From the NCBI GenBank assembly GCA_964434945.1, contig CAYSWZ010000017.1, positions 1-64,000 of the forward strand: a stretch of 64,000 bases of DNA, given 5' to 3'. Below, in pieces: positions 25,691 through 36,685 of the stretch (position 1 is the stretch's first letter; each line of letters opens with the position of its first letter). The position numbers and the translations under genes were made by a program. The DNA is from JAIOPA01 sp964434945 (GTDB lineage Bacteria; Eisenbacteria; RBG-16-71-46). The notes below the pieces were generated by a model. It saw only the letters and a program-made list of their open reading frames with translations, had not been told where the DNA came from and did not search any database.

Positions 25691-26430
25691 TGCTCGAGGT
25701 GGTCTCGGTCACGCGGCGCTACGGTGAGCGTGTCGCGCTCGATGACGTCTCCCTGGCGGTGAAGCCCGGCGAGATCGTCGGGCTCCTCGGCGCCAACGGC
25801 GCCGGGAAGAGCACGTTGCTGCGCACCGCCGCGGGGCTCCAGCCGCCGGACGCGGGCGAGGTGCGCGTGGCCGGCGAGGACGTGTGGACCGCGCCGCTCG
25901 CCGCCAAGCGCGCGCTCGGTTATGCGGCGGAGGAGCCGTCGTTCCACGAGGAGCTGTCGGCGCACGAGTACCTGGCGTTCGTCGCCGCGGTGCGGGCACT
26001 CGAGCCCGGCGCCGCGCGCACGCGCACGCTGGAGCTGGCCCGCGCGTTCGATCTGGAAGCACGGCTCGACGAGCCGGTGCGCGCCTACTCGCACGGCATG
26101 CGGAAGAAGCTGTCGTTCCTCGCCGCCGTGCTCCACCGGCCGGCGGTGCTGCTGTGCGACGAGGCGCTCGAGGGCTTCGATGCGCCCTCGGCGCTGGCGG
26201 CGAAGGCCGAACTCCGCAAGCTCGCGGCGGGCGGTTCCGCCATCCTGTTCTCGAGCCACGTCACCGAGACCGTCGAGCGCCTGTGCGACCGCGTCGTGCT
26301 GCTGCACGGCGGACGTGTCGCCCGGGAGGTGAACCGCGCCGAATGGGGCGCGGGGGACGACCTCCACTCTCCGCTCGAGCGCATGTTCCTGGACGTGCTG
26401 CAGCAGACCCCCGTGGAGGAGGTGCGATGA
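25690..26430 (+). CDS. ABC transporter ATP-binding protein
   Basis: A 246-residue ATPase. Walker A is GANGAGKS (34-41), the signature is an unusual YSHGMRKK, Walker B is VLLCDEALEGFD with the catalytic Glu replaced in position (DEALEG keeps D-E), and the H-loop is FSSHV. The layout and the SHGMRKK signature match ABC-2/Nod-type and CcmA-like exporters. The ATG overlaps the stop of the permease gene by one base, and its stop overlaps the next gene by four (ATGA). Confidence 0.9.
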   Translation: MLEVVSVTRRYGERVALDDVSLAVKPGEIVGLLGANGAGKSTLLRTAAGLQPPDAGEVRVAGEDVWTAPLAAKRALGYAAEEPSFHEELSAHEYLAFVAAVRALEPGAARTRTLELARAFDLEARLDEPVRAYSHGMRKKLSFLAAVLHRPAVLLCDEALEGFDAPSALAAKAELRKLAAGGSAILFSSHVTETVERLCDRVVLLHGGRVAREVNRAEWGAGDDLHSPLERMFLDVLQQTPVEEVR

Positions 26431-27947
26431 GGTCCGGCCCGCTGCTGCGCCCGCTGTCCCCGCGATCGTCCGCTCCCCGGTCCGGCACGGCGCTCGCCCG
26501 CTCGCTTCGCGCGGCGCTCCTCGCGGTCGCGTGCATCCTCTCCGCGCCGCCGGCCGCGACGGCCGCGGGCATCCCCGCACCGCCGCACATCCTCGCGATG
26601 TGGAACGGCAAGGATGGCGCGAGCGTGCGTGCGGACCTCCACCGCTACGCGGCCGCGGGAGAGCGCCCGGGCGCGAGCGCCGCCGACCGGCTAAATGGCG
26701 GCGAGGCCGCCTACTGGCTCGGCGTGCAGGACGCGCACGCCGGACGTCCCGACAGCGCGCTCGCCGAGTGGCGCCGGGCCGTGCGGCTGCGGGGTGACTT
26801 CGACGAGGGTTTCGCCGTGATCGACGCGTTGTTCCGCCGCGGCGGCGCGAGCGACTGGAGCGCCGCGCGCGGGCTCGCGCAGGAGCTGGCGACGCAGGCG
26901 AGCCTGTCCATGCCGCTCCGCGCGCCGGAAGCACACGCCCGCCTCGCGTGGGCGCTCGATCGGCTCGGCCACCCCGACAGCGCGCGGGCGGAGATCCGCG
27001 AACATTGCGGCGAGCTCTACCGCCGGCCCGCCTGGACCCGGCGATTTGCGGACATCGAGCTGGCCGCGGGCGACACCGTGACGGCATGGCGCTGGCTGGT
27101 CGTTGCATCGGCGCGGACGCGCAGGCGCGATCCCGAGCTCGAGGCGCTCGTCGGACGCGTGCAGAAGGCGCTCCACTACAGCGACGAACGCCGGCAGGTT
27201 TCGGTCGGGATGATCCTCGATCGGGTCACGAAGGAGGAGCTGTCGTTCACGAGCGCCCGAGGCGGCCGGATCGAGTCGCTGACCGCCAAGGATGGCTTCC
27301 CGCTCCAGTGCTTCACGTTCGCTGCCGCGGCGGACAGCGCTCGGCGCGCGCCATGCCTCTTCCTCCTCTCCCCGGCCGACACCGTCGCCGCCATGGATTC
27401 GCTCGTCGCCGCCCTCACGCGCTCCGGTCATCCGGTCGCGCTCCTCTCGCCGCGTGGAACATTGGGATCCCTGGGCGCGGGCGTCTACGGCCCCGAGGCC
27501 TGGCTCGGACGGGAGGCGCAGTTCGAGGCGCTCACCACCACCGATGCCATGAAGGTGCTGGATCTGCTCGCGAAGCGCGCCGATTTCACCGGCGGTCCCT
27601 GGATCGTGGGCGCCGTGGGCGAGCGGGCCCTCGCCGGGCTCGCGGTGGCGCGCGCGCGGAAGAACGCGAAGGCGCTGCTGCTCCTCGCCCCGCGTGTCCC
27701 GGTGGTGGAGGTGGCGGAATATCGCGCGCGGTTGCGGGCGATGAAGACCCGCACCTACGTCCAGGTCTCCCCCGAGGAACCCGGGGCGCTCGAGTTCGGC
27801 GACCTGCTCGCGCGCGACACGCTGCCGGGCCAGGTGCGCGTGGCGGACTCCGGACTCCCAGGCCGCGGGGCGGCGATCTTCCGTGGCGATCCCAGGGTCC
27901 CGGAGCGGCTGCTGGAGTGGCTCGAGGAGAAGCCCGCGGCGAAGTGA
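26427..27947 (+). CDS. Secreted protein with TPR-like helices and a hydrolase-like C-terminal domain
   Basis: A 506-residue exported protein (signal peptide to about residue 47). Residues 50-270 are helical repeats with the WLGxxDAHAGRPDSALAEWRRAVRL pattern of tetratricopeptides. Residues 290-500 resemble an alpha/beta hydrolase or esterase core (PCLFLLSPADT, GPWIVGAVGERALAGLAVARARKNAKALLLLAPRV), but no clear catalytic Ser-His pair is seen, with GAVGE in place of the GxSxG elbow, so it may be non-enzymatic. It is translationally coupled to the ATPase gene, so it may be the periplasmic partner of the exporter. Confidence 0.6.
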   Translation: MRSGPLLRPLSPRSSAPRSGTALARSLRAALLAVACILSAPPAATAAGIPAPPHILAMWNGKDGASVRADLHRYAAAGERPGASAADRLNGGEAAYWLGVQDAHAGRPDSALAEWRRAVRLRGDFDEGFAVIDALFRRGGASDWSAARGLAQELATQASLSMPLRAPEAHARLAWALDRLGHPDSARAEIREHCGELYRRPAWTRRFADIELAAGDTVTAWRWLVVASARTRRRDPELEALVGRVQKALHYSDERRQVSVGMILDRVTKEELSFTSARGGRIESLTAKDGFPLQCFTFAAAADSARRAPCLFLLSPADTVAAMDSLVAALTRSGHPVALLSPRGTLGSLGAGVYGPEAWLGREAQFEALTTTDAMKVLDLLAKRADFTGGPWIVGAVGERALAGLAVARARKNAKALLLLAPRVPVVEVAEYRARLRAMKTRTYVQVSPEEPGALEFGDLLARDTLPGQVRVADSGLPGRGAAIFRGDPRVPERLLEWLEEKPAAK

Positions 27948-27968
27948 GGGGTGGGCCCGCGCGCGGCG

Positions 27969-28847
27969 TCAGCGTGCGGGAGGTGGATCCTCCGGCCGCC
28001 ACTCCACGAGCACGACCGCCGCGAGGATGAGCGCCGCCCCCGCCCACCAGCGGAGGTCGAAGCGTTCGCCGCCGAGCGTGAGCGCGAAGAGGAGCGCGAA
28101 CACCGGCTCGAGCGCGAACAGGAGTCCGACGCGGCCCGCCGGGAGTGTGCGCTGCGCGAACACCTGGAGGAGCGGCGCGAGCGTGCTGCCCGCGACCGCG
28201 AGGTAGGCGAAGCGCCACCGATCCGCGCCCACGAACAGCGCGGCCGCGGTGTGCGGTGCGCCGGCGAACGGGAAGAGGACGGCGGCGGCGGTGAGCGACT
28301 GGACGCACACCAGCGCCACCGGGTCGGCGCCCGCCGCGAATCGCGCCAGCGAGACGACCTGGAGCGCGAAGAGCGCCGCGCCCGCGAGCGTGAGGAGTTC
28401 CCCCCTCCCGAGCGTGAACCCCGCGTGCAGCGACAGCAGCGCCACGCCCGCCATGGCGAGCGCGATGCCCCAGACGAGCCGGCGGCCCGGCCGCTGGCGA
28501 AGCAGCGGCCAGGCCCAGAACGCGGCCAGCAGCGTGCCGGCGCAGGTGAGGAACGCCGAGGTCCCCGCGGCGGTCGAGCGGAGGCCAACGGCCTGGAGAT
28601 AGAAGCCCCCGACCATGAGGAGACCCGAGAGCAGGCCGCCCGCGAGGTCGTGGCGCGTCGGCCGCCGCCGCCGCAGCGCCAGCACGAACGCGAACAGCAG
28701 TCCGGCCGCGGCGAAGCGCCACGCCACGAGCGTCGCGGGCGGAACCGCAGCGACGCTGTCGCGGATCGCCACGAACGTACCGCCCCAGAGCAGCGTGGCG
28801 GCGACCATCGCAGCGAGGGCGCGGCGTTCGGCGCCGCGCCGGCTCAT
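27969..28847 (-). CDS. EamA/DMT-family transporter
   Basis: A 292-residue protein with ten hydrophobic helices in two EamA repeats (residues 10-140 and 155-285), with the WGGTFVAIRDSV and AAGTSAFLTCAGTL segments typical of the drug/metabolite transporter superfamily. It probably exports a small metabolite; the substrate is unknown. Its ATG follows the rex stop by about ten bases on the same strand, so they are likely co-transcribed. Confidence 0.88.
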   Translation of the reverse strand: MSRRGAERRALAAMVAATLLWGGTFVAIRDSVAAVPPATLVAWRFAAAGLLFAFVLALRRRRPTRHDLAGGLLSGLLMVGGFYLQAVGLRSTAAGTSAFLTCAGTLLAAFWAWPLLRQRPGRRLVWGIALAMAGVALLSLHAGFTLGRGELLTLAGAALFALQVVSLARFAAGADPVALVCVQSLTAAAVLFPFAGAPHTAAALFVGADRWRFAYLAVAGSTLAPLLQVFAQRTLPAGRVGLLFALEPVFALLFALTLGGERFDLRWWAGAALILAAVVLVEWRPEDPPPAR

Positions 28848-28857
28848 CGGCGCGTGC

Positions 28858-29511
28858 TCACGGGCGCGGGGCGCCGCGCCGGCGGCGCGGGGTGATCGAA
28901 CGCGCGTGCGTCAGCGCGTAGGACAGGCTCTCGAACTCCATCGTCATGTCGACGGTGCGGAGCGTCACCGACGCGGGCACGCGGAGCTTCCGCGGCGCGA
29001 AGTTCAAGATCCCGAGCACGCCCGCTGCAACCAGGGCGTCGGCCACCTCCTGCGCGGCGCGCACCGGCGTCGCGATGACGCCGATCTCGAAGCCGTCTTT
29101 GCCCGACAGCTGGCCGATCGGGCGGACCACGAGCCCTTCCAGCGTGCGCCCGATGCGCGCGACGTCGGCGTCGAACACGGCGACGATGTCGAAGCCCTGG
29201 TCGGCGAAGCCGCGGTACCCGAGCAGCGCCGCGCCGATGTGCCCCGCACCCACGACGCAGGCCCGCCAGCGGCGGTCGAGCCCGAGGAGCGCGCGGATCT
29301 CGTCGCGCAGGTGCTCGACGTGGTAGCCGAGCCCGCGCCGGCCGAACGAACCGAAGCTCGACAGGTCCTTCCGCACCTGCGCCGAGGTGATGCCCTCGCG
29401 CTCGGCGAGGAGGTGCGAGGAGATCATCCGCTTGCCCTCGGCCGCGACCTCCTCCAGCACGCGGTAGTAGTTCGACAGCCGGCGGACGGTGGGTTCGGAG
29501 ATGTGCGACAT
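28858..29511 (-). CDS. rex: Redox-sensing transcriptional repressor Rex
   Basis: A 217-residue regulator with the Rex layout: an N-terminal winged helix (ISEPTVRRLSNYYRVLEEV ... ITSAQVRKDLSSFG) and a Rossmann domain with the NAD(H) motif VVGAGHIGAALLGY (88-93 core). The swapped C-terminal helix with MTMEFESLSYALT is typical. Rex represses fermentation and respiration genes at low NADH and is released by NADH. The ATG at 29511 (MSHISEP) is preferred to an upstream GTG that lies inside the Rex operator. A Rex-operator match lies just upstream. Confidence 0.95.
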   Translation of the reverse strand: MSHISEPTVRRLSNYYRVLEEVAAEGKRMISSHLLAEREGITSAQVRKDLSSFGSFGRRGLGYHVEHLRDEIRALLGLDRRWRACVVGAGHIGAALLGYRGFADQGFDIVAVFDADVARIGRTLEGLVVRPIGQLSGKDGFEIGVIATPVRAAQEVADALVAAGVLGILNFAPRKLRVPASVTLRTVDMTMEFESLSYALTHARSITPRRRRGAPRP

Positions 29512-29522
29512 GCTCCCCCTGT

Positions 29523-29540
29523 TCGTGAATCTTTTCACAA
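29523..29540. promoter_or_regulatory. Rex operator (ROP) in front of rex
   Basis: On the minus strand TTGTGAA-AAGA-TTCACGA matches the Rex consensus TTGTGAA-N4-TTCACAA with one substitution. It lies 12 bases upstream of the rex ATG, consistent with autorepression by Rex at its own promoter. Confidence 0.75.
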
Positions 29541-29597
29541 ACGGCGGCCGAACGCGGGCAGCGAACGCGAATCCGTCCGCTGCCCGAACGTCCGTGC

Positions 29598-32165
29598 CTA
29601 TTCCTCCGGGGCCGCGTCCTCGGCCGTGTCGTCCGCCGCCTCACCCGCACCCGTCGGGGCCTCGCCCGCCCCCTCGATCGCGCCTTCTGGGATGACCACG
29701 CCGTCGTCGTCCTCGGGCACGACGCGCGTCACGCCGCCGACCATGTCGGGAAGCAGGTTGCCCGCCTCCTCCGAGCTGCTCAGGTTCACGAGCCGGACCC
29801 CCTGCGTGTTGCGGCCCATCACGCTGATGCCCTTGACCGGCATGCGGATCAACTGGCCCTGCTTCGTCACGATCATCAGCTCGTCGCCGTCGACGACCTC
29901 CTTCACCGCCACCACGTTGCCGTTCCGGTCGGTGGTCTTGATCGTGATGATCCCCTTGCCGCCGCGGTGCGACACCCGGTACTCCGAGATCTCGCTCCGC
30001 TTGCCGTAGCCGTTCTCGGTGACCGCGAGCAGCGTGGCCTGGCGCTTCACGCCGACCATGCTCACGACCTCGTCCTCGGCGTCGTCGAGCGTCACCGCCT
30101 TCACCCCGTAGGCCGTGCGCCCCATCGCGCGCACCTCGCCCTCGTGGAAGCGGATTGCGAGCCCCTTCTTCTTGGCGAGGATGACGTCCTGCGTGCCGTC
30201 CGTGATCGTGGCCTCGATCAGCGCGTCGCCCTCCTCCAGCAGCACCGCATTGATGCCGGCCTTGCGGACGTTGCCGTACGCGGAGAGCAGCGTCTTCTTG
30301 ATCAGGCCCTTCTTCGTGGCGCACACCAGGTAGTGCTGGTCGTCGAACGACTTCACGGCCACCACGGCCTGCACGCGCTCGTCCCGCGCCATGCCCTCGA
30401 GGTGGTTCACGAGCGGGCGGCCCTTCGCCATCCGGCCCGCCTGCTCGATCTCGTGCACCTTGAGCCAGTAGCAGCGGCCCTTGTCGGTGAGGAACAGCAG
30501 GTAGGCGTGCGTGTTGGCGACGAACAGGTGCTCGATGAAGTCGTCTTCCTTGGTGCGCGCGCCGATCACGCCCTTGCCGCCGCGGCGTTGCGCGCGGTAG
30601 GCCGAGATCTCCTGGCGCTTGATGTAGCCGGCGTGCGAGATCGTGATCACCATGTCCTTCTGCTCGATGGTGTCCTCGTAGTTGATCTCGCCTTCCTCGG
30701 CCACGATCTGCGTGCGGCGGTCGTCGCCGTACTTCTCGCGCAGACGGCGCACCTCGTCCTGGATGATCGCGAGCATCTTCTTGTCGCTCGCGAGGATCGA
30801 CCGGAGCTGCTCGATCAACTGGATGACCTCGAGGTACTCGGACTGGATCTTGTCGCGCTCGAGGCCGGTCAGGCGCTGCAGCCGCATCTCGAGGATGGCG
30901 TTCGCCTGGATCTCGGACAGCTTGAACTGGGCGACGAGCCCCGCGCGCGCGGTCTCGGGGTCCTTGGACTTGCGGATGAGCGCGATCACCTCGTCCAGGT
31001 GGTCGAGCGCGATCTTGAGCCCCTCGAGGATGTGCGCCCGCTTCTCCGCCTCGGCGAGGTCGAACTCCGTGCGCCGGCGGACGACCTCGCGCCGGTGCCG
31101 CACGTACTGGTCGAGCAGCGCGCGCAGCGTGAGCACCTGGGGACGGTTGTCCACCAGCGCCAGCATGATCGCGCCGAACGACGTCTGGAGCGGCGTGTGC
31201 ACGAACAGCTGGTTCAGCACGACCTTCGGGTTCGCGTCCTTCTTGAGCTCGACCACGATCCGCATGCCGTCGCGGTCGGACTCGTCGCGCAGGTCGGAGA
31301 TGCCGGCGAGCTTCCCCTCGCGGACGAGGTCGGCGATCTTCTCGAGCAGCGAGGTCTTGTTGACCTGGAACGGGATCTCCGTGACGACGAGGCTCATGCG
31401 CCCCGCCTTGCCCTCCTCGACCTGCACCTTGGAGCGCATCTTCATGCCGCCGCGCCCGTTCAGGTAGCAGTCGCGGATGCCCTGGGTGCCGTAGATGATG
31501 CCGCCGGTCGGGAAGTCCGGCCCCTTCACGATCTTGAGCAGGTCCTCGTCCGCCGTCTCGGGCTTCTCGACGATCGCGATGATCGCATCGCAGACCTCGC
31601 GCAGGTTGTGCGGCGGCACCTCGGTGGCCATGCCGACCGCGATGCCCGAGCAGCCGTTCACGAGCAGGTTCGGCACGACGCCGGGCAGCACCACCGGCTC
31701 CTCGCGCGTCTCGTCGTAGTTCGGGCGGAAATCGACGGTGTTCTTCTCGAGGTCGGCGAGCATCTCCATGGCGAGCGCGGTCAGCCGCGCCTCGGTGTAG
31801 CGCATGGCCGCCGGCGCGTCGCCGTCGATGCTGCCGAAGTTGCCCTGCCCGTCCACGAGCGGGTAGCGCATCACCCAGTCCTGGGCCAGCCGGACGAGCG
31901 TCGGGTACACGACTCCCTCGCCGTGCGGGTGGTAGTTCCCCGACGTGTCGCCGGCGATCTTGGCGCACTTTCGGTAGCCCCGCCCGGGCGCGAGGTTCAG
32001 GTCGTTCATCGCGACCAGGATGCGCCGCTGCGAGGGCTTCAAGCCGTCGCGCACGTCCGGGAGTGCGCGGGAGACGATGACCGACATCGAGTAATTGATG
32101 TAGCTGGTCTTCATCTCCTCTTCGATGTGGAGATCGATGATCTTGGAGCGGTCATTCAGGGCCAT
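29598..32165 (-). CDS. gyrA: DNA gyrase subunit A
   Basis: An 855-residue protein with the winged-helix domain holding the catalytic Tyr (PAAMRYTEARLTALA), the coiled-coil gate, and a C-terminal six-bladed domain with the gyrase-specific GyrA-box Q-R-R-G-G-K-G, which separates it from ParC. It passes duplexes and introduces negative supercoils with GyrB. The quinolone region reads HPHGEGVVYPTLVRLAQD, with Gly and Pro at the E. coli Ser83 and Asp87 positions. The tail is acidic (DDTAEDAAPEE). AGGAAG precedes the ATG at 32165. Confidence 0.98.
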   Translation of the reverse strand: MALNDRSKIIDLHIEEEMKTSYINYSMSVIVSRALPDVRDGLKPSQRRILVAMNDLNLAPGRGYRKCAKIAGDTSGNYHPHGEGVVYPTLVRLAQDWVMRYPLVDGQGNFGSIDGDAPAAMRYTEARLTALAMEMLADLEKNTVDFRPNYDETREEPVVLPGVVPNLLVNGCSGIAVGMATEVPPHNLREVCDAIIAIVEKPETADEDLLKIVKGPDFPTGGIIYGTQGIRDCYLNGRGGMKMRSKVQVEEGKAGRMSLVVTEIPFQVNKTSLLEKIADLVREGKLAGISDLRDESDRDGMRIVVELKKDANPKVVLNQLFVHTPLQTSFGAIMLALVDNRPQVLTLRALLDQYVRHRREVVRRRTEFDLAEAEKRAHILEGLKIALDHLDEVIALIRKSKDPETARAGLVAQFKLSEIQANAILEMRLQRLTGLERDKIQSEYLEVIQLIEQLRSILASDKKMLAIIQDEVRRLREKYGDDRRTQIVAEEGEINYEDTIEQKDMVITISHAGYIKRQEISAYRAQRRGGKGVIGARTKEDDFIEHLFVANTHAYLLFLTDKGRCYWLKVHEIEQAGRMAKGRPLVNHLEGMARDERVQAVVAVKSFDDQHYLVCATKKGLIKKTLLSAYGNVRKAGINAVLLEEGDALIEATITDGTQDVILAKKKGLAIRFHEGEVRAMGRTAYGVKAVTLDDAEDEVVSMVGVKRQATLLAVTENGYGKRSEISEYRVSHRGGKGIITIKTTDRNGNVVAVKEVVDGDELMIVTKQGQLIRMPVKGISVMGRNTQGVRLVNLSSSEEAGNLLPDMVGGVTRVVPEDDDGVVIPEGAIEGAGEAPTGAGEAADDTAEDAAPEE

Positions 32166-32243
32166 GGTCTCTTCCTCTTCCTTCGTCTCGCCGTCGCGCC
32201 GCGGGCGTCCGGGATCGGACACGGCCCGCAGCGCACGATGTCG

Positions 32244-32926
32244 TCAATCCTTCGGAGTGCCCTGCCAGCGCCAATCGAACGTTGCCGTGGCCCACGTCGT
32301 GGAGCGATTGGGATCGTGCTCCAGGTGGACGAACTGGTGCCGGTAGGCGAGCGTCGTGCCGAACGCGTGCCCGTGGGAAATCCTGTACAGGAACGTGAGT
32401 CCCGTGGACGCCATCACCCCGGAGACCGCGTCCTTCGCCGTGCCGAACTCGTCGAGCACCTGCTGGGCGTAGCCGAAGCCTGCGATCCACCGTAGCCGCA
32501 GGCTCTGCGAATCGTGCAGGCTCATCTCGCCTCGCCACTCGGCACCGCGCGACGAGCGGTGCTCGGATCCCACCGTGCCGAGCGACGTGCCGGTGTTCGG
32601 ATCCTTCAGTTCCTCGAGCGAGGTGCCGAGGTCGTCCGCGAACAGCGTCCCGCCGAACGCGAACCGGTGCTCGAACGGCCACACCAGGCCGGCGGTCACG
32701 GTCGCGCCGCCGGTGCCGGGGACGCCGTTGACGCCGAACGTGCTGCCCACCGACAGCAGCACCTCCGGCGCTCCCGTCCCGGACGGGCCGGGCGCCGGGG
32801 CGGCCGCGGTCACGGGAGCGGCAGGCGCGGCGGGTGTCGCGGCGCTCGCCGCGCGCACACCGGCGAGCAGCACGGCGGACGCCGCCAGCCCCGCCACCTG
32901 CTCCCGAACGCGCCGGAGCCCGCGCA

Positions 32927-32927
<1 letters not shown>
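32244..32927 (-). CDS. Outer-membrane beta-barrel-like protein wedged between gyrB and gyrA
   Basis: A 227-residue exported protein (signal peptide to about residue 29, ...RAASAATPA). After an Ala/Pro linker, the mature part has repeated amphipathic strands (EVLLSVGSTFGVNG ... GTLFADDLGTSLE ... RWIAGFGYAQQVLDE ... ATFDWRWQG) and resembles a small barrel. It has no functional link to gyrase by family. The ATG overlaps the gyrB stop by one base (TGATG), so its translation is coupled to gyrB. The 'EHRSSRGAEWRGE' loop and 'TTLAYRHQFVHLEHD' strand do not match any named family. Confidence 0.65.
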
Positions 32928-34869
<1,942 letters not shown>

Positions 34870-34873
<4 letters not shown>

Positions 34874-35223
34874 TGCAGGCTCCCTCCCGACCCATCCTCC
34901 GGATGGGTGCCCCGATCCTTCCTCGGATGGGTACCCGCCGGCGTGAAGCGCACGTCGCGCACGACGTTCGCACCCAGGTGCCGGTTCAGGTTGCGCACGA
35001 GCTCGGGCTTCAGGAATCCCAGCTCGTGCATCCAGGCCGATCCTTCGACCTCCACGATCAGTGCGCCGTCACGGAACGACACCGCCCGCGACCGCCTGGC
35101 GATGCGGACTCCGGCGACGACGGGCCAATCCGCGACCGCTCGCCAGCCCTCCGCGGCCTCTGCGAGCCCGAGTTGCCGGAGCAGATCGGGCAGCATCGCC
35201 GCGACGGACTTCATCTCGCTCAT
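34870..35223 (-). CDS. DUF721/DciA-like protein, replicative helicase operator
   Basis: A 117-residue protein. The core residues 1-90 show the DUF721 pattern: a helical start (SVAAMLPDLLRQLGLAEAAEGWRAVADWPVVAGVRIARRSRAV) and the FRDGALIVEVEGSAWMHELGFLKPELVRNLNRHLG beta/alpha part. DUF721 includes DciA, which promotes loading of DnaB in bacteria lacking DnaC. The last 27 residues hold two similar THP-containing units (GTHPRKDR/GTHPEDGS). It sits between dnaN and gyrB, where recF is common, and its stop overlaps the gyrB start. Confidence 0.82.
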
Positions 35224-35229
35224 GCGTGG

Positions 35230-36417
35230 CTACTTCTTCCCATTCCCGCCCACCGGCCGCGGCTCCAGCTCCGTGACGTCCGGCAGGCGCAACGGCATGA
35301 CCAGGCACAACAGTTCCTCGTCGGCCTGCGCCAGCGCGCCCACGGGCTCCACGATGCCCGCCGACAGAGCCGTCTTGAGCCGGAACACCACCTTCTCCGT
35401 GGGGATGTTCCGCAGGGTCTGCAACAGGTAGCGTGCGTTGTAGCCGATGTCCATGTCCTCACCCTGGTACTCGGCATCCACCTTCTGCTCGCCGGCGCCG
35501 AAGTCGGCGGTGGCGGACGACACCGAGAGCTGGTTGCCCTTGAGCGAGAAGCGGACCTGCTGCGTGTTGCTGTCCGCGTGCGACGCGACGATGTCCACGG
35601 CCTCCATGAGGTCCGAGCGGCTCACCGTGAGCGAACGCGGGTTGTCCTTGGGGATCACCTGTTCGTAGTTCGGGTACGGTCCCTCGAGCAGCCGCGCCGT
35701 CACCTGCACGCGGAACTCCCCCACCTGCGCGACGAAGCCGGCGTGGCCCTTGCCGTCGGCGATGCGGATCTCGACCGGGCTCGTGGCCTCTGCGGCGGTG
35801 CGGCTCATGGTGGACAGCGCGCGCGCCGGGATGATGACACCTTCGCGCGTGAGGTCGCCGTAGGCGCCGCGGCACGTGGCCCGCGCGAGGCGGTGCCCGT
35901 CCGTGGCCACGAATGCCACCTGCTGGCTGCTGCCGTGCAGGAAGACGCCGTTCAGGCTCGCGCGCGTGGTCTCCTCGCTCACCGCGTACGCCGAGCGCTC
36001 GACCAGGCGGGCGAGCGTCTCGCCCGGAAGCGAGATCTTGAGGCCGGCCTTCAACTCGGGCGGCGAGGGATACTCGTCGCTCTTCTGCACCGGGAAGCGC
36101 GACCAGCCCTTGCCGTCGCCATAGCCGACCTCGAGCTGGTTCTTCTCCAGGCGCAACGTCACGGCGCCGCGCGGCATCTTCCGCACGACCTCGTGGAAAT
36201 GCTTCGCGTTCACCGCGACTCGACCCGGGGCGCGGCCCATGCACGGCACGGTGACGCTGGTCGTGAGATCCAGGTCACTACCGGTCACGCGCAGGCTGGT
36301 CTTGTCCGCCTCGAGCAGCAGGCAGTTGAGCAGCGGCTGGGCACTTTTCTGGGGTACCGATCCGAGGGCGCGGGCCACGGCGAATGCCAGATCGCCCTGC
36401 TGGATGGTGAGGTCCAT
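35230..36417 (-). CDS. dnaN: DNA polymerase III beta subunit (sliding clamp)
   Basis: A 395-residue clamp with the three repeated domains; the segments PLLNCLLLEA, KMPRGAVTLRLEKNQLEV, ATDGHRLARAT and LLEGPYPNYEQVIP are characteristic, and MPLRLPD forms the end of the clamp. A further 15 or so residues (TELEPRPVGGNGKK) extend beyond the usual Met-Pro-Leu/Met-Arg terminus. It holds the polymerase on DNA. It is separated from dnaA by the 363-base stretch that looks like an origin. A good promoter lies about 90 bases upstream. Confidence 0.98.
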   Translation of the reverse strand: MDLTIQQGDLAFAVARALGSVPQKSAQPLLNCLLLEADKTSLRVTGSDLDLTTSVTVPCMGRAPGRVAVNAKHFHEVVRKMPRGAVTLRLEKNQLEVGYGDGKGWSRFPVQKSDEYPSPPELKAGLKISLPGETLARLVERSAYAVSEETTRASLNGVFLHGSSQQVAFVATDGHRLARATCRGAYGDLTREGVIIPARALSTMSRTAAEATSPVEIRIADGKGHAGFVAQVGEFRVQVTARLLEGPYPNYEQVIPKDNPRSLTVSRSDLMEAVDIVASHADSNTQQVRFSLKGNQLSVSSATADFGAGEQKVDAEYQGEDMDIGYNARYLLQTLRNIPTEKVVFRLKTALSAGIVEPVGALAQADEELLCLVMPLRLPDVTELEPRPVGGNGKK

Positions 36418-36489
36418 GGGTCACTCCCTGACGGCAAGGAACTTCATGTCCGGCCTTGTGTTCCACCGCTTCCGGACCGCTCGTCCGGG

Positions 36490-36505
36490 GGCGTTTCGAA
36501 ACGCC
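36490..36505. promoter_or_regulatory. 16-base perfect palindrome at the dnaN start point
   Basis: GGCGTTTCGAAACGCC is a perfect dyad covering about +1 to +15 of the dnaN promoter below. It could be an operator or a 5' hairpin on the dnaN transcript. Confidence 0.5.
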
Positions 36506-36510
36506 GCGCC

Positions 36511-36539
36511 ATTCTAGGCAGCAAGCTCCCCGAAGGCAA
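36511..36539 (-). promoter_or_regulatory. Sigma-70-type promoter of dnaN
   Basis: On the minus strand TTGCCT (36539-36534), a 17-base spacer and TAGAAT (36516-36511, five of six consensus) give a good promoter. Initiation is expected near 36504, about 87 bases upstream of the dnaN ATG. It would let dnaN be made apart from dnaA. Confidence 0.6.
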
Positions 36540-36685
36540 GCGGATACCGACCCTGATGCCTGGTTCTAAGTCTTTTTGTTTCAATCAATAAGAACCAAGT
36601 AACCGTAGGAGCTGTGGACGCGGTTCACAACCCGCGAAGCGAGCGTGCAAACCGATGCTCCGGGCGGGCTTGGCTCGCGCGGTGG

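Noticed and set aside
29967..32495. 842-residue open frame on the plus strand opposite gyrA
   Set aside because: It is the antisense shadow of gyrA in GC-rich sequence; it is full of low-complexity Arg, Asp, Val and His stretches with no domain motif, while gyrA is certain.
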